From Mycobacterium kansasii ATCC 12478 (GTDB taxonomy: Bacteria > Actinomycetota > Actinomycetes > Mycobacteriales > Mycobacteriaceae): a stretch of DNA of 64,000 bases. Under the pieces are notes generated by a model. The model did not search any database. It saw nothing but the letters and a program-made list of their open reading frames with translations, and had not been told where the DNA came from. The DNA is taken from positions 1,426,001-1,490,000 of the forward strand of contig NC_022663.1 of the NCBI RefSeq assembly GCF_000157895.3, written 5' to 3'. This document shows positions 56,155-63,409 of the stretch, piece after piece (position 1 is the first letter of the stretch; the number at the start of each line of letters is the position of its first letter). Position numbers and translations under genes: made by a program.

Positions 56155-56708
56155 TTCGCGTTCGCAATCGATTGGCGGGTCAATTCCTTGGCGACATCAC
56201 ACGGCGGGGGAAATGGCTTCTGATTAAAGCTCACCGACCACTCGATGAAATCGTCCTGGAACTGGATCCCCACTTCACACAACGAATCGCCCAGACTGGG
56301 CTCGTTGCCGATCGCGATGAAGCCGCTGTGGCCGTTGATGTTGATGTCCTCGACGCTCGCCCGCGACAGTTCCTCGGTCTTGCGCTCCCGCCCGATCGGG
56401 CTACCGCGGTACCAGGAGAAGGAGAAGTGCGGTCCCATGATGCCGCCGCCCGCCAGCCATTGGCAGCCCACCGAGTTCTTGGCGGTGTTGATCAGCCCGC
56501 CGACCCTGGTCAGCTCGGTCACCGTCTGATCGCTGACGCCGCCGCACTGCGGGAAAAACGGCCCGTGCTTACCCGCGGCGTTGCCGGGCGTCGACGAAAT
56601 CGTCGCACCCGGCTGGTTGGCGCCGGAATTGGAACACCCAGCGATCGCGGGCGTCAAAGCCACCAGGGCCGACGCCGCCAACACCAGCGTCGTCACATTG
56701 CGCCGCAC
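56151..56708 (-). CDS. lprB: Lipoprotein LprB (DUF3558-like, Rv1274-like)
   Basis: A 185-residue lipoprotein with lipobox IAGC and the conserved HGPFFPQCGGVSDQTV segment. The body is very similar to the recalled LprB (for example SFSWYRGSPIGRERKTEEL). GTG at 56706-56708 with AGAGGT upstream gives the M. tuberculosis length; an upstream extension with Cys-rich sequence is not credible. It pairs with lprC and diverges from the ABC exporter genes, 148 bp away. Function is unknown. Confidence 0.92.
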   Translation of the reverse strand: MRRNVTTLVLAASALVALTPAIAGCSNSGANQPGATISSTPGNAAGKHGPFFPQCGGVSDQTVTELTRVGGLINTAKNSVGCQWLAGGGIMGPHFSFSWYRGSPIGRERKTEELSRASVEDININGHSGFIAIGNEPSLGDSLCEVGIQFQDDFIEWSVSFNQKPFPPPCDVAKELTRQSIANAK

Positions 56709-56856
56709 CGCGTACCTCTTCTTCTGCCGGTCACAGCATGCACTGTAGCCGCAGCCCCACAGGTCAACCACCGACACGCTCGCTGATCAGGCCTTTCGGT
56801 CTCAGGAGCGAACCTGGCGCCGGTGCCGGGCAGCCGCGATGTGCGACAGTTACCCC

Positions 56857-58605
56857 ATGCTCCTGGCACTGCTGCGCCAGTACCTCCGGCCCTACCGTCG
56901 GCTGGTCGCGGTACTGATGGTGTTGCAGCTGATCAGCACCCTGGCGTCGCTGTACCTTCCCACCGTCAACGCCGCGATCATCGACGATGGCGTCGCCAAG
57001 GGCAACACCACCATCATCGTCCGGCTAGGCGTGGTGATGCTCGGCGTCACCGGCTTACAGGCGCTGTGCGCGGTCGGTGCGCTCTACGTCGGCTCACGGA
57101 CCGGGACCGGCTTCGGCCGTGACCTGCGTTCAGCCGTGTTCGAACACGTCGTCACCTTCTCGGAACGAGAGACCGCCCGGTTCGGCGCCTCGACGTTGCT
57201 GACCCGAAGCACCAACGACGTGCGCCAGATCGTGTTCCTGGTGCAGACGACGGCGACCGTGCTGGTCGCCGCGCCGATCATGAGCATCGGCGGCATTCTC
57301 ATGGCAATTCACCAGGAAGCAGCGCTGACCTGGCTGCTACTGGTCAGCGTCCCGGTCCTGGCGGTAGCGAACTACTGGATCATGACGCACCTGCTGCCGT
57401 TGTTTCGCGGCATGCAGAGCCTGATCGACGGCATAAACCGAGTGCTGCGAGACCAACTGTCCGGGGTCCGGGTGGTCCGCGCCTTCACCCGGGAAGGCTT
57501 CGAGCGGGACAGGTTCGCCCGGGCGAACACGGCGCTCTCCAAGACCGCACTGGCAGCGGGTAACTGGCAAGCGCTGATGCTGCCGGTGACCACATTGACC
57601 ATCAATGCGTCCAGCGTCGCGGTGATCTGGTTCGGCGGCCTGCGCATCGACAACGGCCAGATGCAGGTGGGCTCGCTGAGCGCCTTCCTGTCGTATTTCG
57701 CCCAGATTCTGATGGCGGTGTTGATGGCGACGATGACGCTGGTCGTGCTGCCGCGAGCATCGGTGTGCGCCGAACGCATCACCGAGGTGCTGTCCACCCG
57801 CTCCGCCATCGGCAACCCGGCAAATCCCACGTTTCCGCCCGACGGGATCACCGGTGTGGTCCACCTCGACGGTGTGACGTTCACCTATCCGGGCGCTGAT
57901 TGCCCGGTGCTGCAAGATATCTCGCTGACCGCACGGCCGGGTGCCACGACCGCGATCGTCGGCAGCACGGGGTCGGGCAAGTCGACCCTGGTCTCGCTGA
58001 TCTGCCGGCTCCGTGACGTCACTGACGGCGCCGTCCTGATCGACGGCATCGACGTCCGTGACTATCACACCGAACGGCTTTGGGCAGCAATCGGTTTGGT
58101 ACCCCAGCGCGGTTACCTCTTTTCGGGTACCGTCGCCGACAACTTGCGTTACGGCGCGGCTCCGAACCAGTCGGTAACCGACGCGGAGATGTGGGAGGCG
58201 CTGCGCGTCGCCGCTGCCGACGATTTCGTGGGGGCGCACGGGCTGCACATGCGCGTCGGCCAGGGTGGGATCAACTTCTCCGGTGGGCAGCGGCAACGGC
58301 TGGCGATCGCGCGGGCCGTCATCCGCCGCCCCGCCATCTACCTCTTCGACGATGCGTTCTCGGCTCTGGACGTGCACACCGAGGCTCGCGTTCGCTCACA
58401 CCTGCGCGAGGTGGCCGCAGCTTCAACCATTATCATTGTCACCCAACGAGTTTCGACTGCGCGCCAGGCTGACCAGGTGCTCGTCGTCGACGACGGCAGG
58501 ATCGTCGGCGCGGGCACCCACGAAGCCCTGCTGGCCGACTGCCCCACCTATGCCGAATTCGCCGTCTCGCAGTCGGTGACCGTCGGCGCCGGGGGCGTCC
58601 CGTGA
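56857..58605 (+). CDS. ABC exporter half-transporter 1 (Rv1273c-like)
   Basis: A 582-residue half-transporter: six membrane helices (about 18-300) then an ATPase domain (about 335-575) with Walker A GSTGSGKST (near 369-377), signature FSGGQRQRLAIARA and Walker B IYLFDDAFSALD. The residue after Walker B is Asp, not the usual catalytic Glu, so this ATPase site may be degenerate. I chose the ATG at 56857, which equals the recalled M. tuberculosis length. It overlaps the second half-transporter gene (GTGA), and the two should form a heterodimer. Confidence 0.93.
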   Translation: MLLALLRQYLRPYRRLVAVLMVLQLISTLASLYLPTVNAAIIDDGVAKGNTTIIVRLGVVMLGVTGLQALCAVGALYVGSRTGTGFGRDLRSAVFEHVVTFSERETARFGASTLLTRSTNDVRQIVFLVQTTATVLVAAPIMSIGGILMAIHQEAALTWLLLVSVPVLAVANYWIMTHLLPLFRGMQSLIDGINRVLRDQLSGVRVVRAFTREGFERDRFARANTALSKTALAAGNWQALMLPVTTLTINASSVAVIWFGGLRIDNGQMQVGSLSAFLSYFAQILMAVLMATMTLVVLPRASVCAERITEVLSTRSAIGNPANPTFPPDGITGVVHLDGVTFTYPGADCPVLQDISLTARPGATTAIVGSTGSGKSTLVSLICRLRDVTDGAVLIDGIDVRDYHTERLWAAIGLVPQRGYLFSGTVADNLRYGAAPNQSVTDAEMWEALRVAAADDFVGAHGLHMRVGQGGINFSGGQRQRLAIARAVIRRPAIYLFDDAFSALDVHTEARVRSHLREVAAASTIIIVTQRVSTARQADQVLVVDDGRIVGAGTHEALLADCPTYAEFAVSQSVTVGAGGVP

Positions 58606-60527
58606 GCATGGCAATGAACCAGCGGCCGCGCGGCGCGGCGCCGGCGCCCACCATGCGGTCGCAAGACTTCTGGCGTTCGGCGGCGCGTCTGGTGAAACGG
58701 CTCGCGCCGCAACGCCGGCTCAGCCTTGCGGTGATCACTTTGGGTATCACCGGTACGGCGATCAGCGTGGTCGTTCCGCGAATCCTGGGCCATGCCACCG
58801 ACCTGTTGTTCAACGGCGTGATCGGGCGACGGCTGCCGGCCGACATCACCAAGGCGCAGGCCGTCGCGGCGGCCCGGGCCCGTGGTGACAACGCCTTCGC
58901 GGACCTGCTGTCGGGGATGAATGTCGTGCCGGGCCAGGGGGTGGACCTCGGCGCGGTGGGACGCACGCTGGCGCTGGCACTGGCGCTGTATGTGGTTGCG
59001 TCGCTTTTGATTTGGACACAGGCCCGGCTGCTCAACGTGACGGTGCAGCGGACCATAACGAAGTTGCGGTCCGATGTCGAGGACAAGGTGCACCGGCTGC
59101 CGTTGTCCTACTTCGACGGACGTCAACGCGGCGAGTTGTTGAGCCGGGTCACCAACGACATCGACAACGTCCAGTCGTCGCTGTCGATGACGATCAGCCA
59201 GCTGGTGACGTCCATTCTGACGGTGCTGGCCGTGCTCTTCATGATGGTGTGGATCTCGCCGCTGCTGGCGCTGATCACGGTGCTGACGGTGCCGCTGTCG
59301 CTTCTGGTGACGCGGGTGATCACGCGACGTTCGCAAGGACTGTTCGTTGCGCATTGGACCAGCACCGGGCGCCTCAACGCCCACATCGAAGAAACATACA
59401 GCGGCTTCACGGTGGTCAAGACCTTCGGCCACCAGGCCGCCGCGCGAGAAGAATTCCGCAAGCTCAACGACGACGTCTACCAGGCCAGCTTCGGCGCGCA
59501 GTTCTTGTCCGGTCTGGTCGGACCGGCGACGACGTTCATCGGCAACCTCGGTTACGTCGCCGTCGCCGTGGCGGGTGGGCTGCAGGTGGCCACCGGACAC
59601 ATCACGCTGGGCAGTGTCCAGGCTTTCATTCAATATGTCCGCCAGTTCAACACGCCGGTGGGCCAGGTGGCCGGGATGTACAACACCCTGCAATCGGGGG
59701 TGGCCAGCGCTGAGCGGGTGTTCGAGCTGCTCGACGAGGCCGAAGAATCGCCCGAGCCGGCGCTGGCGTCGGCTATCCGGGGCCCGGAGCCGGTCCAGGG
59801 CCCGAGCCGGCCCGGTCGCGTCGAGTTCGAACACGTGAGCTTCGGCTACTACCCCGGTCACCCGGTGATCCGGGACGTATCGCTGGTGGCCGAACCGGGT
59901 AGCACGGTGGCGATCGTCGGACCGACCGGCGCGGGCAAGACCACGCTGGTGAACTTGCTGATGCGGTTCTACGAGGTCGATTCCGGCCGGATCCTGATCG
60001 ACGGCGTGGACATCGCCTCGATGAGCCGGCAAGCACTGCGGTCACGGATCGGCATGGTGCTGCAAGACACCTGGCTGTTCGACGGGACGATTGCCGACAA
60101 CATCGCCTACGGCCGGCCGGACGCAGCGCCCCACGAGATAACCGAAGCCGCCAGAGCGGCGCATGTCGACCGTTTCGTGCGTAGCCTGCCGGACGGCTAT
60201 GAGACCCGGATCAGCGGCGACGGAAGCAACATCAGCGCCGGCGAGAAGCAGCTGATCACCATCGCGCGTGCGTTCCTCGCCCGCCCCCAACTGCTGATCC
60301 TGGACGAGGCCACCAGCTCGGTCGATACCCGCACCGAGCTGCTCATCGCCCAAGCGATGTGCGAACTTCGCCGAGACAGAACGAGTTTCATTATCGCCCA
60401 CCGGCTTTCGACGATTCGCGACGCCGACCGCATCATGGTCGTACAAGCTGGACGGATCGTCGAACAAGGCAACCGCGCCGAACTGCTGGGCCGGCGCGGT
60501 GCCTACTACGCGATGAGTCAGGCCTAA
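58602..60527 (+). CDS. ABC exporter half-transporter 2 (Rv1272c-like)
   Basis: A 641-residue half-transporter with six helices (about 45-370) and an ATPase domain (about 405-640). Walker A is GPTGAGKTT (near 441-449), the signature is ISAGEKQLITIARA and Walker B is LLILDEATSS with the catalytic Glu. An insertion between helices 1 and 2 (about 75-115) is characteristic of this subfamily. Together with partner 1 it makes an asymmetric exporter with one canonical and one degenerate site. GTG at 58602 overlaps the partner's stop; the ATG at 58608 is an alternative. Rv1272c has been linked to lipid transport in M. tuberculosis. Confidence 0.93.
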   Translation: MSMAMNQRPRGAAPAPTMRSQDFWRSAARLVKRLAPQRRLSLAVITLGITGTAISVVVPRILGHATDLLFNGVIGRRLPADITKAQAVAAARARGDNAFADLLSGMNVVPGQGVDLGAVGRTLALALALYVVASLLIWTQARLLNVTVQRTITKLRSDVEDKVHRLPLSYFDGRQRGELLSRVTNDIDNVQSSLSMTISQLVTSILTVLAVLFMMVWISPLLALITVLTVPLSLLVTRVITRRSQGLFVAHWTSTGRLNAHIEETYSGFTVVKTFGHQAAAREEFRKLNDDVYQASFGAQFLSGLVGPATTFIGNLGYVAVAVAGGLQVATGHITLGSVQAFIQYVRQFNTPVGQVAGMYNTLQSGVASAERVFELLDEAEESPEPALASAIRGPEPVQGPSRPGRVEFEHVSFGYYPGHPVIRDVSLVAEPGSTVAIVGPTGAGKTTLVNLLMRFYEVDSGRILIDGVDIASMSRQALRSRIGMVLQDTWLFDGTIADNIAYGRPDAAPHEITEAARAAHVDRFVRSLPDGYETRISGDGSNISAGEKQLITIARAFLARPQLLILDEATSSVDTRTELLIAQAMCELRRDRTSFIIAHRLSTIRDADRIMVVQAGRIVEQGNRAELLGRRGAYYAMSQA

Positions 60528-60557
60528 CCTCGCCGTGCCGGGCGAACCGGTGCCGGG

Positions 60558-60579
60558 AAGTTATCAAGAAGTTATTGAG
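60558..60579. promoter_or_regulatory. Tandem 11-bp direct repeat upstream of the second DUF732 gene
   Basis: AAGTTATCAAG (60558-60568) is immediately followed by AAGTTATTGAG (60569-60579), differing at two positions. An 11-bp direct repeat places both half-sites on the same helix face, the arrangement bound by OmpR/PhoB-type response regulators. It is AT-rich against a GC-rich background, 75 bp before the start at 60655. The regulator is unknown. Confidence 0.45.
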
Positions 60580-60654
60580 AATTCGCCAAGAGGTCGATCC
60601 GAACCTGAGGTCACCAAGCAGGAAACCCACAGCACTCAGCAAAGGACCTCACCA

Positions 60655-60990
60655 ATGTTCTCAGCACGCCTCACCGCAGTCCTGGCCACCGCCGTCGGCG
60701 CCGCCGCCGTCGGGCTTGCCGTCGCCGCCGCCGGCGTCGCCTCGGCCACCACCGCAGCTGACGCGGCATTCATCTCGCAGATGGAGTCGGTTGGCGTTAC
60801 GTTCAGCTCGCCACAGGCGGCGGTCCAAGAGGGCCACCAGGTCTGCACCGAATTGGCGGCCGGCGCAACCGGATCCCAAATCGCCAGTGAAATCCTCAGC
60901 CAGACCAACCTGACCTCCAAGCAAGCCGCCTACTTCGTCGTCTACGCAACCAAGGACTACTGCCCGCAGTACGCCAGCCAGCTCACCTGA
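60655..60990 (+). CDS. Secreted DUF732 protein (Rv1271c-like)
   Basis: A 111-residue exported protein: Ala/Val-rich signal peptide (cleavage near ASATT, residue 31), then a DUF732 domain with cysteines in HQVCTEL and KDYCPQYAS. AAAGGA lies 8 nt before the ATG. It has the same length and cysteine pattern as the DUF732 protein at 17776-18111, but the two are clearly diverged. A strong hairpin follows 16 nt after the stop. Function is unknown. Confidence 0.88.
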   Translation: MFSARLTAVLATAVGAAAVGLAVAAAGVASATTAADAAFISQMESVGVTFSSPQAAVQEGHQVCTELAAGATGSQIASEILSQTNLTSKQAAYFVVYATKDYCPQYASQLT

Positions 60991-61006
60991 TCGACTCCCA
61001 CACAGC

Positions 61007-61039
61007 ATGCGGGGATCCCGAGAACCGGGATCCCCGCAT
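61007..61039 (+). terminator. Perfect 14-bp hairpin after the second DUF732 gene
   Basis: ATGCGGGGATCCCG (61007-61020) and its exact complement (61026-61039) flank a 5-nt loop, AGAAC. This GC-rich stem, 16 nt past the stop and without a strong U-tract, is a mycobacterial-style intrinsic terminator. It separates the DUF732 gene from lprA. Confidence 0.8.
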
Positions 61040-61161
61040 CGCGCATTCTGCAACAGTCAGCCGCGGCGCGGTAGGTGGACCCAGACCGGCCGGCCGCAAC
61101 CCAGGGCTCACTAAGCTCGGAGTTCGGCTTGAGCAACTGCGGGCTGACTAAGGAGATGTCG

Positions 61162-61896
61162 ATGAAGCTTGCGCGTCGAAGCGTTGTCGCCGCCGCGGCC
61201 ACCGGACTCGCTGTCGCCCTGACGATCAGCGGCTGCGGACATCCGGATACCGGCGCCAAATCGTCGAGCGCTACGGCCACCGCTACCAGCGGGGAGGCGG
61301 CGAGGTTGCTCAAGCAGGCCACCGACGTGATGCGCAAGGTCACCGGTATGCACCTCAGCCTCGCCGTGCAGGGCGACGTGCCGAACCTGCGCGTGACAAA
61401 GCTCGACGGTGATGTATCCAACACACCGCAGACCGTCGCCACCGGCAGCGCGACGATGCTCGTCGGCAAGGACACCCAGGACGTCAAATTCGTCTATGTC
61501 GACGGTCACCTCTACTCCGACCTCGGCCAACCTGGCGTGTACACCGACTTCGGCAACGGCGCCTCGATCTACAACGTGTCGGTGCTGCTGGACCCCGACA
61601 AGGGCTTGGCCAACGTACTGGCCAACCTCAAGGATGCGTCGGTGGCCGGCTCCCAGCAGGTGAACGGCGTCGCCACCACCAAGATCACCGGGAAATCGAG
61701 TGCCGACGACATCGCGACGCTGGCCGGCTCACGGTTGACCACCGAGAACGTTTCCACGGTGCCCACCACCGTGTGGACCGCATCGGACGGGTCCTCACAT
61801 CTCGTGCAAATCCAGATCGTCCCGGCCCCCAACAGTTCGGTGACGCTGACAATGTCCGACTGGGGCAAACAGGTCACTGCTGCCAAACCGGTCTAG
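61162..61896 (+). CDS. lprA: Lipoprotein LprA (LppX/LprG-LprA family, Rv1270c-like)
   Basis: A 244-residue lipoprotein with lipobox ISGC and a mature LppX/LprF-type fold that forms a hydrophobic pocket for acyl lipids. Segments such as TGMHLSLAVQGDVPNLRVTK and YTDFGNGASIYNVSVLLD are very close to recalled LprA, a TLR2 agonist in M. tuberculosis. Of two in-frame ATGs, 61162 has AAGGAG six bases upstream, whereas at 61156 the ribosome-binding site would touch the start; it also gives the expected length. Probable role: lipid binding or transport at the envelope. Confidence 0.94.
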   Translation: MKLARRSVVAAAATGLAVALTISGCGHPDTGAKSSSATATATSGEAARLLKQATDVMRKVTGMHLSLAVQGDVPNLRVTKLDGDVSNTPQTVATGSATMLVGKDTQDVKFVYVDGHLYSDLGQPGVYTDFGNGASIYNVSVLLDPDKGLANVLANLKDASVAGSQQVNGVATTKITGKSSADDIATLAGSRLTTENVSTVPTTVWTASDGSSHLVQIQIVPAPNSSVTLTMSDWGKQVTAAKPV

Positions 61897-61963
61897 CCAC
61901 TGGCGGATGGCGTCACGGCATGTTGATCCGGCCGGACCGCCGACGCTCGGAAAGGATTCACCA

Positions 61964-62362
61964 ATGACGATGATGGTTCCCCATCGGCGCCGGTTCGCCG
62001 TGACGGTCACCCGGCTGGCGGTTGTCATCGCGACCATCGCGGCCATCGCAACAACCGCGGCGACCGTGGCGCCGGCGCCCGCGGCACGCGCCACCGATTC
62101 CTACGGTGCGATCGCCTATTCCAGCAACGGGTCGTGGGGCCGGTCGTGGGCCTACCCCACCAAGGCGGCCGCCGAAGCCACCGCGGTCAAGTCGTGCGGC
62201 TACTCCGATTGCAAGGTGCTCACCTCGTTCACCGCCTGCGGCGCGGTCGCCGCGAAAGACCGCGACTACAGGGGCGGCACGGGTCCCAACCTCAGCGCCG
62301 CCATGAAAGACGCGCTGAGCAAACTCGACGGCGGCTACATCGACACGTGGGCCTGCAACTGA
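61964..62362 (+). CDS. Secreted DUF4189 protein (Rv1269c-like)
   Basis: A 132-residue exported protein with signal peptide (cleavage near ARATDSYGA, about residue 43). Its DUF4189 domain is YGAIAYSSNGSWGRSW then SCGYSDCKVLTSFTACGAVA, with a final WACN. Five cysteines suggest disulfides. AAAGGA precedes the ATG by 7 nt. It closely resembles Rv1269c. It is part of the run of exported-protein genes from lprA onward. Function is unknown. Confidence 0.88.
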   Translation: MTMMVPHRRRFAVTVTRLAVVIATIAAIATTAATVAPAPAARATDSYGAIAYSSNGSWGRSWAYPTKAAAEATAVKSCGYSDCKVLTSFTACGAVAAKDRDYRGGTGPNLSAAMKDALSKLDGGYIDTWACN

Positions 62363-62440
62363 CGCACCCCCGCACGGTCGGGTCGCGGCCCGAGGTCACT
62401 CCAAGAATTCGACGAGATAACGAATAGGCCACCATCAGAG

Positions 62441-62484
62441 CCTTTTCTCAACAGCCCCGCCACCGGAGCGGAATTGAGAAAGGA
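62441..62484 (+). promoter_or_regulatory. 5' leader hairpin covering the ribosome-binding site of the first Rv1268c-like gene
   Basis: CCTTTTCTCAA (62441-62451) can pair with TTGAGAAAGG (62474-62483), about 10 bp with one bulged T. The 3' arm contains the AGAAAGGA Shine-Dalgarno for the ATG at 62492, so folding would hide it. A similar hairpin occurs before the duplicated gene. Just upstream, GAGATAACGAA (62414-62424) is also shared by both leaders. Confidence 0.55.
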
Positions 62485-62491
62485 CCCGGCC

Positions 62492-63205
62492 ATGAAGACC
62501 GTCAACATCTCCATCGTCGCCAAGGCAGCCGTCGCCGCCGCACTTGCAGCCGGCCTGTCACTGGGCCTGGCCAGCCAGGCCGACGCATCCGTCGGCGGGA
62601 CCATGTTCGGCGACCCGGCCGCGGCCGCCAAGTACTGGCGCCATCAGAACTACGACGACTGCGCCATCATGTCCAGCGCCGACGTGGTCGGCCAGATCAC
62701 GGGCAAGCTGCCCTCGGAGCGGGCCATCATCAAAGTGGCCCAGTCGACGCCCAGCGCCAGCCACCCCGGCTCGATCTACATCAAGCCGACCGACAAGAAC
62801 GACCCGAACTCGGGCATGGGCACCAACCCGGAGGACCTGCCGACACTGCTGGCGCACTACGGAGTCCACGGCGTCAACACCGACTCGGACAGCGCCGCGC
62901 AGACCGGCGTCGCCACCGGCCTGGACGCGCTCGAGCAGTATCTGGGCAGCGGCCACGCGGTGATCGTCGGCGTCAACGCCGAAATGATCTGGAACCAGCC
63001 GATCGAGAACAAGGGCAGCGACGGCCAGCCGCGGGCCGACCACGCCGTGGTGGTCACCGGTGTCGACACCGCCAACGGCGTCGTGCACCTCAACGACAGC
63101 GGCAACCCGGACGGTCGCGACGAGCAGATCCCGCTGGACACCTTCGTCAAGGCGTGGGCCACCAGCCACGACTTCATGACCGTCACCCAGGAAACACACA
63201 AGTAG
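62492..63205 (+). CDS. Secreted C39-like cysteine-peptidase-fold protein (Rv1268c-like), copy 1
   Basis: A 237-residue exported protein with signal peptide (cleavage near QADAS, residue 30-33). The mature part looks like a papain/C39-type fold: DDCAIMSSADVVGQITG with Cys57 as candidate nucleophile, a late ADHAVVVTGVD with the candidate His, and LNDSG as the third-residue region. This Cys...His...Asn/Asp order matches C39-like peptidases, but activity is unproven. I used the ATG at 62492; an earlier ATG at 62474 lies inside the leader hairpin. A tandem paralogue follows after a terminator. Confidence 0.85.
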   Translation: MKTVNISIVAKAAVAAALAAGLSLGLASQADASVGGTMFGDPAAAAKYWRHQNYDDCAIMSSADVVGQITGKLPSERAIIKVAQSTPSASHPGSIYIKPTDKNDPNSGMGTNPEDLPTLLAHYGVHGVNTDSDSAAQTGVATGLDALEQYLGSGHAVIVGVNAEMIWNQPIENKGSDGQPRADHAVVVTGVDTANGVVHLNDSGNPDGRDEQIPLDTFVKAWATSHDFMTVTQETHK

Positions 63206-63219
63206 TTCTTGGCCCCACA

Positions 63220-63263
63220 GATGGCGGGCAGCCACCCGAGCACCGGGTCGGCTGCCCGCCATC
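63220..63263 (+). terminator. Hairpin terminator between the tandem Rv1268c-like genes
   Basis: A 14-bp perfect pair (GATGGCGGGCAGCC at 63220-63233 and its complement at 63250-63263) with an inner 5-bp pair (ACCCG/CGGGT) and a bulged C forms a very stable stem. It begins 15 nt after the stop of copy 1. There is no U-tract. It implies that copy 2 is transcribed from its own promoter. Confidence 0.8.
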
Positions 63264-63337
63264 GGTTCTGGAACTCCACATACACCGGTAGATCACTTCA
63301 AGGATTCATAGAGATAACGAAAAGGCCGTCATCCGAA

Positions 63338-63401
63338 CCTTTTCTCAACGCCCATTCCGCAGCCGTCCAACGGGGGCGGAACGAGACAACGAGAAAAAGG
63401 G
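63338..63401 (+). promoter_or_regulatory. 5' leader hairpin of the second Rv1268c-like gene
   Basis: CCTTTTCTC (63338-63346) can pair with GAGAAAAAGG (63391-63400), 9 bp with one bulged A. The AAAGGG ribosome-binding site for the ATG at 63410 (63396-63401) lies in the 3' arm. The upstream box GAGATAACGAA (63311-63321) is shared with the first copy. The conservation of stem and box despite differing loop sequence suggests selection. Confidence 0.55.
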
Positions 63402-63409
63402 AAAGACCG

